64,000 bases of DNA from Carboxylicivirga fragile (GCA_025499625.1 JAFMVD010000030.1:1-64000), one strand, 5' to 3'. Shown: positions 1 through 8,805, counted from the first letter of the stretch. The notes: generated by a model from the sequence alone, not told the origin. Made by a program: numbers and translations.

Positions 1-122
1 TAGTTCTTCGAATATTTGCCGTAGCATATAGAGAAGAGCCATTTGTGAAATTATCTTGCTAAAAACTTGTTTTTATCTTAGAATGCTCGATGAGCTAGCT
101 TACTTTTTGGACATCCTCTTTG

Positions 123-800
123 TTATTTCAAATAAAATGTCACACCAATGGCCATGGAAAGCGCCATATGAGGTTTTACGTAATCGGTTCTGATGGCTTC
201 TAATAAATAAGCATCAAAGGCAGATAATTCTACATACAGTCCAAAACCATTAAAATAGCGTCTATTTATATCCAACTTGAGCTCCCCTCCCACAAATGGT
301 GCAAAATGAACTTTATTTTGGAAATAGTACTTTTCAGGATAATAATCAGGTAAAGCCTTAAATGTATTATTTGTATTTCCCCAATTTATTGACAAGCCAA
401 GGTAAGCGTTAAAACAATTTAGAATCGGTTTCTTGGTGAGATAAAAGCTATTTTTTAACGAAATAGTTAATACAGAGTTTTTACTTCCGCCAAAATTTTC
501 ATTCAAATAACCAAAAAATAAAGCAGGCTGATACGTTGGTGTAATTTCATACCCAAAACCAATAGACATAAAACCAATGCCTCCCGCATATTGCAGTTTA
601 TACTGACTTGGAATAAACCAACGCCGTCGATAGCTTATTGTATCCTTATTTAAAACCGTTGTCCGTTCTTTATAAGCGCTCTGCAATGCCCTAGGCATAT
701 CGGCATACACTGCCCCATTGTTCATTTCGAGCTGAGCAAATAAACTATTTATTGGATATAGAAATAGCATTAGCACACTAAGCTTTAAGACCTGCTTCAT
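123..800 (-). CDS. Secreted outer-membrane-like protein of unknown function
   Basis: I do not recognise the family. From the ATG at position 800 the product is about 225 residues and begins with a signal peptide (MKQVLKL, a hydrophobic core, then a LFAQ cleavage region). The mature part is rich in aromatic residues and alternating polar/hydrophobic stretches and ends with a hydrophobic strand finishing in FYLK, which suggests a small outer-membrane beta-barrel or porin-like protein. The open frame extends upstream to a TTG at 827, but the ATG at 800 puts the signal peptide at the N-terminus and is preferred. It lies 35 bases after the metallophosphoesterase gene on the same strand, so the two are probably co-transcribed. 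The barrel assignment is inference from sequence texture only. Confidence 0.6.
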   Translation of the reverse strand: MKQVLKLSVLMLFLYPINSLFAQLEMNNGAVYADMPRALQSAYKERTTVLNKDTISYRRRWFIPSQYKLQYAGGIGFMSIGFGYEITPTYQPALFFGYLNENFGGSKNSVLTISLKNSFYLTKKPILNCFNAYLGLSINWGNTNNTFKALPDYYPEKYYFQNKVHFAPFVGGELKLDINRRYFNGFGLYVELSAFDAYLLEAIRTDYVKPHMALSMAIGVTFYLK

Positions 801-835
801 ATCTTTTGTGTTAAGGCGGTAATTCAAATGTAGAA

Positions 836-1648
836 TCAGTAGTGTATTCGATCAATCAGAATGGTATCGGCTTGGAAATCCAACGTTATTAACTCGTCGC
901 GAATACAACTAGGCACCGATAAATAATTAACATCACCATAAACTTGGGCATAATCATAACTATGACCGTGGCCATGAACTGATAAATCAATGCCACTTTC
1001 TTCTAACAAATAATTATAAAACAACTCATTGCCATAGGTGAACTGCTGATCCCAGGGCGGGATGTGTGAAAATGGAATCACATACTTGTTATCTTCGTCA
1101 TTTGCTATGGCCTTTTCGAACCATTCAAAATCTGGATCCTGTATGCTTTTCTCCCATACCACATCATCAAAAAACACAAACTTAACCCCCTTGTAAGTGA
1201 ATAGGAAGTTGGCTTCACCAAACATTTCAGTGTATATACTATAACCATTGCCCAAGCAATCGTGATTGCCAATAAGAGTAAATACAGGCACATTAATTCG
1301 ATTCACCAATTCGCTGTACCATTCAAACTCGCGTATGTTTGAACTCAGCGTAATGTCGCCTAAATGAATAATGAAATCTAAATCCTTACGAGTGTTTAAA
1401 TAGTCAATCTGCTTTTCAAGTTCATCATAATAGGTATGCGAATCGCTTATTAATCCAACCTTAAAAGATTCAAACGCCCTATTATCTACAAGCGCAAGCT
1501 TCTCAATACTCTTGACGTTTTGTTGTTTCCACTTCGCCTTAACAATGTTTTGATAGGGACTGTATTCGAATAAATAATCGCATGACGCAATTGTCATCAG
1601 TAGAATAAATGCTACAATACCGCCAATAAAAGTTCTTCTATTCTTCAT
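836..1648 (-). CDS. Lipoprotein calcineurin-like metallophosphoesterase
   Basis: The 270-residue product is a predicted lipoprotein with the lipobox Cys at residue 23 (TIASC), followed by a calcineurin-like phosphoesterase domain. All main metal-binding motifs are visible: D69-x-H71 (ISDSH), G97-D98 (HLGD), G127-N128-H129-D130, a later HIPP histidine, and HGHGH near residue 226. These ligate a dinuclear metal centre in this superfamily, so the protein should hydrolyse phosphoester bonds on the periplasmic side or at the cell surface. The substrate cannot be read from the sequence. A -7 promoter box lies about 45 bases upstream. The outer-membrane-like gene follows immediately, probably in the same transcript. 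Confidence 0.85.
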   Translation of the reverse strand: MKNRRTFIGGIVAFILLMTIASCDYLFEYSPYQNIVKAKWKQQNVKSIEKLALVDNRAFESFKVGLISDSHTYYDELEKQIDYLNTRKDLDFIIHLGDITLSSNIREFEWYSELVNRINVPVFTLIGNHDCLGNGYSIYTEMFGEANFLFTYKGVKFVFFDDVVWEKSIQDPDFEWFEKAIANDEDNKYVIPFSHIPPWDQQFTYGNELFYNYLLEESGIDLSVHGHGHSYDYAQVYGDVNYLSVPSCIRDELITLDFQADTILIDRIHY

Positions 1649-1692
1649 TTCATTAGGTGTTAAACTGCCAACTAAATTGACCAGCTTCCTTA

Positions 1693-1700
1693 CAAATGTA
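1693..1700 (-). promoter_or_regulatory. -7 box of the metallophosphoesterase gene
   Basis: On the minus strand this reads TACATTTG, a full match to the Bacteroidota -7 consensus TAnnTTTG, about 45 bases before the ATG. No good -33 TTG is seen at the usual spacing, so the call is tentative. Confidence 0.4.
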
Positions 1701-1910
1701 GAATGAACTAGAACTAACTTAGGGTTAAAAATGATGAACGAATAAAAACAAAGAATGAAGCATCAAAACAAGACCTTGAAGTGAAATAGCTTATTGCCGC
1801 ACGGATCAAATAGGCTTAGAATTCTCAAGATGTATGAAGAGCTCAATGCATTAAAATACCCGCTCAATGTGTCCAGATATCAACGCAATGCAGGCCTATA
1901 ATATCTCAAT

Positions 1911-1936
1911 AAAAAAGGCAGATCTTTCGATCTGCC
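1911..1936 (-). terminator. Intrinsic terminator of the carboxyltransferase operon
   Basis: GGCAGATC (1917-1924) pairs perfectly with GATCTGCC (1929-1936) around a 4-base loop, followed on the minus strand by six T residues. It lies 32 bases after the stop codon of the biotin-carrying subunit. Confidence 0.85.
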
Positions 1937-1968
1937 CTCATTCTTGGAGTATAATAAATTAAAGCTTA

Positions 1969-3876
1969 TTAAGCTTCTTTTGGCTCAATTACCATTATAA
2001 CATCACCTTTAGACACAGAGTCTCCTGAATCGTACTTAATTTCAGTTACAACACCATCAACCGCAGCATCAAGGTTATTCATCATTTTCATAGCTTCAAG
2101 CACAACAACAGTATCCCCAGCTTTCACCTCTTCACCAACTTTTTTCTTGAATTCAACAATCATTCCCGGGATTGGAGCAATCAAGCTACCAGTTGCCTCA
2201 ACTTCTTTGACACCACCTTTAGCTCTGCGAGCACGAGGTGCGCCTGCAGCCGCATTAGGGTCGTTGATTTCAACAGTGAATACTTCACCATCTACTTTAA
2301 CTTCCAACTCACGGGTTGCACCATTTCCACCTTTTGATGTCAATTCACCAGATAAAGCTTTACTAACCAATAGTTCCTCTTTCTCAACCTGCTCCATCGT
2401 CTTAGCCTGGAATTCAGCAGGAATTTCTTCCTTACCATACTTCCATTTCAAGAAACGTTTACCGGTTACAGGATATAAAGCACACAATACTTCGTCGTCA
2501 ATATCTTGAGTAAAGTCTTTGAACTCATCTTTAACTGCATCCATCTCTGGCTCTAGGATTGAACCCGGACGAACAGTAATAGGCTCTTCACCACGCGGAT
2601 AATCTTTCAAGGCTTTTTTCTGAACCTCAGGATTGATTGGATCAGTTGTTTTTCCATACAATCCGTAACAAAGGTCTTTTACCTCTTTGGTGATTTGTGC
2701 ATACTCTCCCTCGTGTGAGTCAAACAATACATTGTTCACAGTTTGAACACCAACAATTTGTGAAGTAGGTGTTACCAATGGAATGTTACCAAGATCCTTA
2801 CGTACCTTAGGTAATAAACGGAATACTTCAGGTAATTTATCCAAGGCATCCATTGCTTTCAGTTGGTTCACCAAGTTAGAAAGCATACCACCCGGTGTTT
2901 GGTGAAGCAATACATTAATATCGGTAGTTGCATACTTAGGATTATTATCCAAGTGCTTGTACTTAGGTATGTATTTCTCCATCTCGTCAGAGATAGCTGT
3001 AATTTTGTTGATGTCCATACCTGAATCGCGATTAGTACCTAATAACGACATGATTAATGGCTCAACAGCAGCATGAGAAGTACGGTAAGCATATGGCCCG
3101 ATACATGTATCAACAATATCAACACCTGCCTCGATTGCTTTGAAAATTGCCAAATCAGCCATACCCGATGTAAAGTGAGTATGTAGGTTCAATGGAATAT
3201 CAGTAAAGGTCTTGATTTCGCGAATCAAGTTATAGATATCGTAAGGGGCAATTAATCCGGCCATATCTTTAATACAGATCGAATCAACACCAAAGGCTAC
3301 TAATTCTTTTACTTTATTGATATAGTATTCCATGTTGTACACATCACCACCCAAACGAGGTTGGTTAAGCGTATAACAAACCACGCCTTGAAAATGCTTA
3401 TCGTTATCTTTAATAACCTTAGCTGCCGTTTCAAAGTTACGGTAGTCATTCAAGGCATCGAAACAACGGAAAATATCCATTCCGTTATCGATTGAGCGCT
3501 GAACAAATGCCTGTACCACATCATCGGCATAGTTACGGTAACCTACTACATTCTGCCCACGAAGCAACATCGAGAATGGTGTTTTTGGCATGTGTTTCTT
3601 CAAGGTGCGTAAACGCTCCCATGGATCCTCAGCCAAGAAACGGTGCATGGTATCAAATGTAGCACCACCCCATGTTTCAACCGCGTTGTAACCTGCGTTA
3701 TCAATCATTTCGGCAACTGGCAACATATCTTCGGTACGACCGCGAGTCGCAAATAAAGATTGGTGACCATCACGTAAACTAACATCATTTATTTTAATTG
3801 GGTTGGCTGCTTTTGGACGCTCGGCGCCAAACTCAAGCTTAGCCATCTCTAATACCCCGTGTTTATCGAAATTCAT
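1969..3876 (-). CDS. oadA: Pyruvate/oxaloacetate carboxyltransferase with fused biotin carrier (OadA/PycB family)
   Basis: The 635-residue protein has a pyruvate/oxaloacetate carboxyltransferase TIM barrel at about 25-300, with metal-binding D36 in SLRDGHQS, the CIKDMAG carboxylysine motif and the LHTHFTSG metal histidines. A conserved PYC/OADA domain follows at about 300-470, then an Ala/Arg linker near 555-570 and a C-terminal biotinyl domain with the acceptor K597 in EAMKMM. It transfers CO2 between biotin and pyruvate/oxaloacetate. Its length equals the 5S plus the 1.3S subunits of propionibacterial transcarboxylase. No biotin carboxylase and no membrane decarboxylase (OadB/MmdB) subunit is nearby, and the MmdA-type partner is in the same operon, so methylmalonyl-CoA:pyruvate transcarboxylase is the favoured role. 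An oxaloacetate decarboxylase alpha subunit is the alternative. The symbol is a family label. M11 could also be the start. Confidence 0.85.
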   Translation of the reverse strand: MNFDKHGVLEMAKLEFGAERPKAANPIKINDVSLRDGHQSLFATRGRTEDMLPVAEMIDNAGYNAVETWGGATFDTMHRFLAEDPWERLRTLKKHMPKTPFSMLLRGQNVVGYRNYADDVVQAFVQRSIDNGMDIFRCFDALNDYRNFETAAKVIKDNDKHFQGVVCYTLNQPRLGGDVYNMEYYINKVKELVAFGVDSICIKDMAGLIAPYDIYNLIREIKTFTDIPLNLHTHFTSGMADLAIFKAIEAGVDIVDTCIGPYAYRTSHAAVEPLIMSLLGTNRDSGMDINKITAISDEMEKYIPKYKHLDNNPKYATTDINVLLHQTPGGMLSNLVNQLKAMDALDKLPEVFRLLPKVRKDLGNIPLVTPTSQIVGVQTVNNVLFDSHEGEYAQITKEVKDLCYGLYGKTTDPINPEVQKKALKDYPRGEEPITVRPGSILEPEMDAVKDEFKDFTQDIDDEVLCALYPVTGKRFLKWKYGKEEIPAEFQAKTMEQVEKEELLVSKALSGELTSKGGNGATRELEVKVDGEVFTVEINDPNAAAGAPRARRAKGGVKEVEATGSLIAPIPGMIVEFKKKVGEEVKAGDTVVVLEAMKMMNNLDAAVDGVVTEIKYDSGDSVSKGDVIMVIEPKEA

Positions 3877-3950
3877 CTCTTTAATATTTTGTGGTTAAAG
3901 ATTAGAAACCTCTTTTTGATCTCTAATCTATTAATCTATCATCTAAAACT

Positions 3951-4136
3951 TTAAGCGCGAGAACGTAATAAGCGTCCACGACGCTGCACCAAAGCACGAT
4001 TACTCATCATTACTTCTTTACCTGCACTCGACCAAGCTTTAACATCTTTAACTTCGTTGTTTTTAGCCGCTTCCTGCTCCAGGTAATAAGCCACAGCTAT
4101 CATAGCTGCTTTTCTCTTCTTTTCTCTTGCTGTCAT
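3951..4136 (-). CDS. Small basic protein, possible MmdE/OadG-C-terminal-like accessory subunit
   Basis: This 61-residue basic protein lies between the two carboxyltransferase genes, 14 bases after the upstream one and 74 bases before the downstream one, so it is almost certainly translated from the operon. It has an N-terminal helix (AAMIAVAYYLEQE) and a C-terminal W-x2-AGK...MMSNR...VQRR segment. By eye this resembles the C-terminal cytoplasmic tail of OadG/MmdD-type subunits and the tiny epsilon subunit MmdE, which stabilise biotin-dependent decarboxylases. There is no transmembrane helix. An accessory or assembly role for the complex is inference from position and the weak motif resemblance. 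Confidence 0.6.
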   Translation of the reverse strand: MTAREKKRKAAMIAVAYYLEQEAAKNNEVKDVKAWSSAGKEVMMSNRALVQRRGRLLRSRA

Positions 4137-4149
4137 CGTACAATAATTT

Positions 4150-5706
4150 TTACAATGGAATATTTCCGTGCTTCTTAGGAGGCAATACCTCTGTTTTAGT
4201 CGACATTACTTCCATAGCGTCGATAAGGCGCTGCCTGGTTTCGCTTGGCAGAATAACATCATCAATATAACCGCGCTTAGCAGCTAAATAAGGCACATTA
4301 AATGCATCTTCGTATTCTTTGATTTTCTCATCAGCCATTGCCTGACGATCATCGGCTTCTGCAATTTGCTTGCGGTAAGTCGAAATTACTTCCACAGCAC
4401 CCTTAGCGCCCATAACAGCAATCTCTGCCGAAGGCCAAGCAAATACCATATCCGCACCTAAAGGTTTTGAACACATCGCTAAATATGCACCACCATAATC
4501 TTTACGCGTCACAACTGTAAATTTAGGCACAGTAGCTTCGGCATATGACCAAAGTAATTTAGCCCCGTGACGAATGATACCATCCCACTCTTGCTCAACT
4601 CCTGGCAAATAACCTGGTACATCTACAAAAGTGATCATCGGGATATTAAAGGCATCACAAGTACGCACAAATCGGCTGATTTTATCAGAGGCATCAATAT
4701 CTAAACATCCTGCCTGAATCATTGGCTGGTTAGCAATTATACCTACCGATCGGTTATTTAAATGTCCAAATCCAACTATTGCATTTTCAGCATAATGCTC
4801 GTGCGCCTGCATAAATTCACCATTATCAAGTACCGACTCAATAACCTTAACCATATCATACGGTACTTTTGAATCATCTGGAATGATGGTATCCAATTCA
4901 GGGCACATACGTGCAGGATCATCACCCATTGGTATCTGAGGGGCTTCTTCAAGGTTATTATTAGGTAAGAATTCTAATAATTCTTTGATTGCCTCTATTG
5001 TATCTTCGTCACTATCACATGCGAAGTGTGCATTTCCACTTTTACTGTTGTGAACCATTGCTCCACCAAGTTCTTCTAAAGTTGTTTCTTCACCAGTAAC
5101 CGTCTTAATTACATTTGGTCCCGTGATAAACATGTGACTTTGCTTCTTTACCATAAAGATAAAGTCAGTCATAGCTGGTGAATATACAGCTCCTCCGGCA
5201 CAAGGTCCCATGATTGCCGAAATTTGAGGTATAACACCCGATGCACGTGAATTACGCATAAAGATCTCTCCATATCCCTTCAAAGCATCCACTCCTTCTT
5301 CAACTCTGGCACCGCCTGAATCATTTAGTCCAACAACGGGTGCACCAGCTTTAACAGCTAAATCCATTATTTTACAGATCTTAGCTGCATGCATCTCACC
5401 AAGCGAACCACCACGTGCGGTAAAATCCTGGGAATAGGCAAAAACAGGACGTCCATGCACTAAACCGTGACCAACAATAACCCCATCAGACGGAACATTC
5501 ACTTTTTCCAATCCGAAATTTGTTGAGCGATGCTCCACAAACATATCCACTTCCCTAAAAGTTCCTTCATCAAAAAGAAGATCAATACGTTCACGAGCGG
5601 ATAGTTTGCCTTTTTCATGTTGCTTAGCAACTCTGGCTTCGCCACCCATTTTTTGAACCTCTTCTCTGCGTTTTTTAAGTAACTCTATTTTCTCAGATAC
5701 TTTCAT
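4150..5706 (-). CDS. mmdA: Methylmalonyl-CoA/propionyl-CoA carboxyltransferase (MmdA/PccB family)
   Basis: The 518-residue protein is a full-length acyl-CoA carboxyltransferase with two crotonase-like halves: an N-terminal half with ARERIDLLFDEG and DSGGARVEEG, a central MGPCAGGAVYSPA oxyanion loop, and a C-terminal half with FVDVPGYLPGVEQE and the MGAKGAVEVI loop. It moves carboxyl groups between biotin and propionyl-CoA/methylmalonyl-CoA. It matches the length of the 12S transcarboxylase subunit and of MmdA. It is first in the operon, with the small protein and the biotin-carrying pyruvate carboxyltransferase downstream. That pairing lets the cell convert methylmalonyl-CoA plus pyruvate to propionyl-CoA plus oxaloacetate, or the reverse, without free CO2 or ATP. 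The family is certain and the exact reaction is inferred from context. Confidence 0.88.
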   Translation of the reverse strand: MKVSEKIELLKKRREEVQKMGGEARVAKQHEKGKLSARERIDLLFDEGTFREVDMFVEHRSTNFGLEKVNVPSDGVIVGHGLVHGRPVFAYSQDFTARGGSLGEMHAAKICKIMDLAVKAGAPVVGLNDSGGARVEEGVDALKGYGEIFMRNSRASGVIPQISAIMGPCAGGAVYSPAMTDFIFMVKKQSHMFITGPNVIKTVTGEETTLEELGGAMVHNSKSGNAHFACDSDEDTIEAIKELLEFLPNNNLEEAPQIPMGDDPARMCPELDTIIPDDSKVPYDMVKVIESVLDNGEFMQAHEHYAENAIVGFGHLNNRSVGIIANQPMIQAGCLDIDASDKISRFVRTCDAFNIPMITFVDVPGYLPGVEQEWDGIIRHGAKLLWSYAEATVPKFTVVTRKDYGGAYLAMCSKPLGADMVFAWPSAEIAVMGAKGAVEVISTYRKQIAEADDRQAMADEKIKEYEDAFNVPYLAAKRGYIDDVILPSETRQRLIDAMEVMSTKTEVLPPKKHGNIPL

Positions 5707-6276
5707 AAATTCAGACGATTATTAATTACACCAAAATTTCTTTAATTGTATTTTCAGGTGTCAAAAATAGATAGTTGATTTGACTTTCAAATACCCTAAA
5801 TGTTAAAAATAGATAAGAAACAGACTATTATCCTTAAAAAATCGAAAATTATAGAAAAATTTCTTTAAATGAAGATATCCGTACTCGCTCTCCCTATCAC
5901 TTGAATACAAAAAGACCATACTTTCTAATTGAAACAAGGTAGAACATATACCCTCTTGCAATACATGTTAGTAGTGAACGGAGTCAGCATTCTTCAAAAA
6001 TTAATTTCCAAAACTTTAGGAGAAATACAAATGATTACCAACTGAATTTGTGTATTTTACAATGCAATACAGTGGTCATACATGATAAAATCGATTTTAT
6101 TTTTATTTATTTACATATATACCAAATTATATATTTAACTATTAATCAAGCACAAACAATTACGAATTGAAAGTACTTTTTATAAAAACGCATAAGAAGG
6201 TCACCCCATTTGGCAAAAAAGAGTGTCTTAGATGTAGATACCAAATTAAAAGCAAACTGTTATTAACGATACTATT
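5707..6276. other. Divergent intergenic region of 570 bases
   Basis: It separates the mmdA operon from the cysteine-synthase-like gene. The left end holds a good minus-strand promoter (5762-5791). From about 5800 to 6250 the DNA is strongly AT-rich and I found no convincing coding frame, tRNA or known riboswitch. Several TATATTT-like boxes at 6120-6190 could serve the rightward gene but none is decisive. Confidence 0.6.
5762..5791 (-). promoter_or_regulatory. Promoter of the mmdA operon
   Basis: On the minus strand a TTTG at 5791-5788 is followed after 18 bases by TATTTTTG at 5769-5762, a full match to the TAnnTTTG -7 box. The predicted leader is about 50 bases. The spacing is one base short of the usual 19-21. 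Confidence 0.6.
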
Positions 6277-7401
6277 ATGACAAAAAATCAAAACAAAAGA
6301 ATGAAAGGTCTCTCCACCTTAATTGGTAATACTCCCCTTTTGGCAATTGATTTTAAATACAAGGGCACAAATAGAACGATTTATGCTAAAGCAGAATACC
6401 TAAACCTAACTGGTAGCATAAAAGATCGCATGGCTTATCACATTTTGGATAAGGCTTATCAGAATGGTGACCTTAAAGAAGGTGATAGAATAATTGAAGC
6501 GACAAGTGGTAATACTGGCATAGCATTTTCCGGTGTAGGCAGAGCAATGGGGCATCCTGTTACGATATTCATGCCTAATTGGATGAGCGAAGAAAGGAAA
6601 AATCTTATTAAGAGTTACGGAGCCGATATTCGACTGGTAACACCAGAGGAAGGTGGATTCTTAGGCAGTATTGAAATGGCTACCAACCTGGCGAAAGATG
6701 ATGAACACACCTTTTTACCTTGTCAATTTACCAATACGGATAATTGTGATGCACATTACCACACAACAGGTCCTGAGTTGTTTTGGCAACTTAAGTTTCG
6801 TTCATTAACACCTGACGCATTTGTAGCTGGTGTGGGGACAGGAGGAACAGTAATGGGCGTTGGTAAATACTTAAAAGAACAGATTCCAGGGGTAAAAATT
6901 CATCCCCTTGAACCATCTAATTCACCAACCATGTCTACAGGCTACAAGGTAGGTAAACATCGCGTACAAGGTATTTCCGATGAATTTATTCCGTCAATAG
7001 TAAAACTAGATGAACTGGATGAGATTGTGGCTGTTGATGATGGTGACTCAATAATAATGGCACAAAAACTAAGCGCTGAACTAGGCTTGGGTGTAGGCAT
7101 TTCAAGTGGAGCTAATTTTCTTGGTGCCCTTAAAATTCAGGAAGAGCTCGGACCAGATGCAGTAGTTGTAACCGTTTTTGCGGATGACAACAAGAAATAC
7201 CTAAGTACTGATTTAATGAAAGAAGAAGCTCTTAAAGATGAATTTATGTCGGTAAATGTTGAGCTAGACAAATATGCAGCCTACAAGCGCGTATGCCACA
7301 CTTGCTGTGATCCTAGCGACTGTATGGAAAGCTGCTATAAGGATGACTCAAACACGTTTAAACTACCGCATTGCGCGAGAAGAGAACCTGCATCCGTTTA
7401 A
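6277..7401 (+). CDS. PLP-dependent cysteine-synthase-like enzyme with Cys-rich C-terminal tail
   Basis: The 374-residue protein belongs to the fold-type-II PLP family of O-acetylserine sulfhydrylase and cystathionine beta-synthase. K49 in TGSIKDR is the PLP Schiff-base lysine, N79 in TSGNTG contacts the cofactor, and a GTGGT phosphate-binding loop lies near residue 192. It should catalyse beta-replacement on an activated serine to make cysteine or a related amino acid. After the catalytic domain comes a tail absent from classic CysK/CysM, with six cysteines in 27 residues (340, 343, 344, 349, 353, 366). This spacing suggests a metal, Fe-S or redox-active site, but that is inference. It is a single gene, ended by a strong terminator. 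ATG codons lie at 6277 and at residue 9. Confidence 0.82.
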   Translation: MTKNQNKRMKGLSTLIGNTPLLAIDFKYKGTNRTIYAKAEYLNLTGSIKDRMAYHILDKAYQNGDLKEGDRIIEATSGNTGIAFSGVGRAMGHPVTIFMPNWMSEERKNLIKSYGADIRLVTPEEGGFLGSIEMATNLAKDDEHTFLPCQFTNTDNCDAHYHTTGPELFWQLKFRSLTPDAFVAGVGTGGTVMGVGKYLKEQIPGVKIHPLEPSNSPTMSTGYKVGKHRVQGISDEFIPSIVKLDELDEIVAVDDGDSIIMAQKLSAELGLGVGISSGANFLGALKIQEELGPDAVVVTVFADDNKKYLSTDLMKEEALKDEFMSVNVELDKYAAYKRVCHTCCDPSDCMESCYKDDSNTFKLPHCARREPASV

Positions 7402-7440
7402 AAAGAAAGTTTTGTATTAGTTTGAATAAATAGTTTGAAG

Positions 7441-7476
7441 AGGCCTTCCAAATCTGCTGGAAGGCCTTTTTTTTTT
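7441..7476 (+). terminator. Strong intrinsic terminator of the cysteine-synthase-like gene
   Basis: AGGCCTTCCA (7441-7450) pairs perfectly with TGGAAGGCCT (7458-7467) over a 7-base loop, followed by a run of ten T residues. It overlaps the end of the convergent dgkA gene, so it separates the two transcripts. Confidence 0.92.
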
Positions 7477-7831
7477 AACTAAATAGCTTTGGAAAAAGTA
7501 TAATACTTGCAACCACTACCGCAAATATGGCTGTCATTAAAGTAGCAGCAGCACCAAGATCCTTAGCTCTTCCAATATTCTTATTCCGATCAGATGTAAT
7601 TTCATCAGCTAAATATTCGATAGCCGTATTAAATGACTCGGCCATAAACACCAGGCAAATACTTAAAGTAATCCACAACCATTCACTTGAACTAATATGT
7701 AGGATACTTGATATCACCACCACAATCACCGCAGCAATTAAATGTATTATGGCGTTTGTTTCCTTAAATAAGCAGACAAACCCTTTAAATGCATATCCAA
7801 AACTTTTTAATCGATTTACAAAAAAGGTCAT
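7475..7831 (-). CDS. dgkA: Diacylglycerol kinase / undecaprenol kinase (DgkA family)
   Basis: This 118-residue membrane protein has the size and layout of the DgkA family: an N-terminal amphipathic part (RLKSFGYAFKGF), three transmembrane helices at about 30-46, 50-66 and 95-115, and the catalytic signature ESFNTAIEYLADEI followed by KDLGAAA. Members use ATP to phosphorylate diacylglycerol or undecaprenol at the inner membrane, recycling lipid carriers. The sequence cannot tell which lipid is used. In Bacteroidota the Gram-positive-like undecaprenol kinase activity is plausible. It is monocistronic, and its 3' end abuts the terminator of the convergent gene. Confidence 0.9.
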   Translation of the reverse strand: MTFFVNRLKSFGYAFKGFVCLFKETNAIIHLIAAVIVVVISSILHISSSEWLWITLSICLVFMAESFNTAIEYLADEITSDRNKNIGRAKDLGAAATLMTAIFAVVVASIILFPKLFS

Positions 7832-7893
7832 AATGAATCAAATTAAGTTACTTCTCAAAGAAAACATCAAGGTAATAGAAATACACATATAAT

Positions 7894-7930
7894 AAAAAAG
7901 CTGGCAAACACAATAAATGCATTTGCCAGC
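7894..7930 (-). terminator. Intrinsic terminator of proC
   Basis: GCTGGCAAA (7900-7908) pairs with TTTGCCAGC (7922-7930) and is followed on the minus strand by six T residues, 27 bases after the proC stop codon. Confidence 0.88.
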
Positions 7931-7956
7931 CCAACTATTTGGAAAGTTATAGTTTT

Positions 7957-8763
7957 TTACGATTCTGTTTCCTGTATCTTATTATAACCAGCTACTACCC
8001 CTTGAATCAACGATGAACTGAAGCCTTCATGTTCCATTTTGTTTAGAGATTTAATTGTTACACCAAGAGGCGTTGTAACCTTATCAATCTCAGGTTCGGG
8101 GTGCGATTCATTCTCGATTATCAGTTTTGAAGCCCCCTTCATTATTTGGGCAGCCACATCCATTGATACTTTAGAGGAGAAACCAATCTCAATCCCCCCT
8201 TGTGATGCCGCACGTAAAAAACGCAAAGCAAAAGCAATGCCACACGATGCCAGTACAGTTGCAGCAGGCATTTGAGCTTCTGGAATAACCATTGTAGATC
8301 CAAGCTGATCAAATAGTTTAACCACTCTCTCTTTATAAGCCAAACCTTTAGGATTAAATGACAGAGCCGTCATCGATTCCTGGATAGCAATAGCTGTATT
8401 AGGCATGGCACGTATAATCGGCATGTCGCCCATAATAGATTCTAATTGCTCAAGCTTAACACCGGAAATAACAGAAATTAAAACATGCGAATCTTTAATG
8501 ATAGAATCCTTAATGTCATTTAAAAGAATCTCTGCTGCCGTTGGTTTAACAGCGATAATAACAATTTCGGCATTCTTAACAGCTGCATGGTTGTTTGTGG
8601 TAATGTTAAATCCATCCTCTTCATTAAGATGTTTGATCAAATCCAAATCAATATTGGTAATTGTGATTTGTGAAGCTTGCATCATACCGCTCTTAACCAA
8701 TCCTTTTGCAATGGACGAACCTAAGTTTCCGCCACCTAAAATGGCGATGTTGTTTGGTTTCAT
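7957..8763 (-). CDS. proC: Pyrroline-5-carboxylate reductase
   Basis: The 268-residue protein is a full-length P5C reductase: an N-terminal Rossmann fold with IAILGGGNLGSSIAKGL, AVKP at the cofactor site, IRAMPNTA in the middle, and a helical C-terminal dimerisation domain carrying a TTPLGVTIKSLNKME stretch in place of the usual (S/T)PGGTT active-site motif. It makes proline from pyrroline-5-carboxylate with NAD(P)H in the cytoplasm. The usual TSPGGTT here reads TTPLGVT, a small departure at the substrate-binding loop worth noting, although the rest of the enzyme is canonical. It is a single gene with its own -7 box and terminator. Confidence 0.9.
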   Translation of the reverse strand: MKPNNIAILGGGNLGSSIAKGLVKSGMMQASQITITNIDLDLIKHLNEEDGFNITTNNHAAVKNAEIVIIAVKPTAAEILLNDIKDSIIKDSHVLISVISGVKLEQLESIMGDMPIIRAMPNTAIAIQESMTALSFNPKGLAYKERVVKLFDQLGSTMVIPEAQMPAATVLASCGIAFALRFLRAASQGGIEIGFSSKVSMDVAAQIMKGASKLIIENESHPEPEIDKVTTPLGVTIKSLNKMEHEGFSSSLIQGVVAGYNKIQETES

Positions 8764-8797
8764 TTTTATAATGTATTTGTATAGCTTAAATATGCCA

Positions 8798-8805
8798 CAA
8801 AGCTA
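8798..8805 (-). promoter_or_regulatory. -7 box of proC
   Basis: The minus strand reads TAGCTTTG, a full TAnnTTTG match 35 bases before the ATG. The -33 element is not clear. Confidence 0.4.

Larger units (their letters stand above)
1649..1968. other. Intergenic region of 320 bases
   Basis: It holds the leader and -7 box of the metallophosphoesterase gene at its left end and the terminator of the carboxyltransferase operon at its right end. Between about 1740 and 1900 I see no conserved gene. A 23-codon frame at 1830-1901 has no recognisable product. Confidence 0.6.

Noticed and set aside
1830-1901. 23-codon ATG frame upstream of the carboxyltransferase terminator.
   Set aside because: No recognisable product, no promoter or start context, and no sign of conservation.
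2147-2509. Plus-strand frame of 120 codons inside the carboxyltransferase gene.
   Set aside because: Serine/threonine-rich shadow of the real gene on the other strand.
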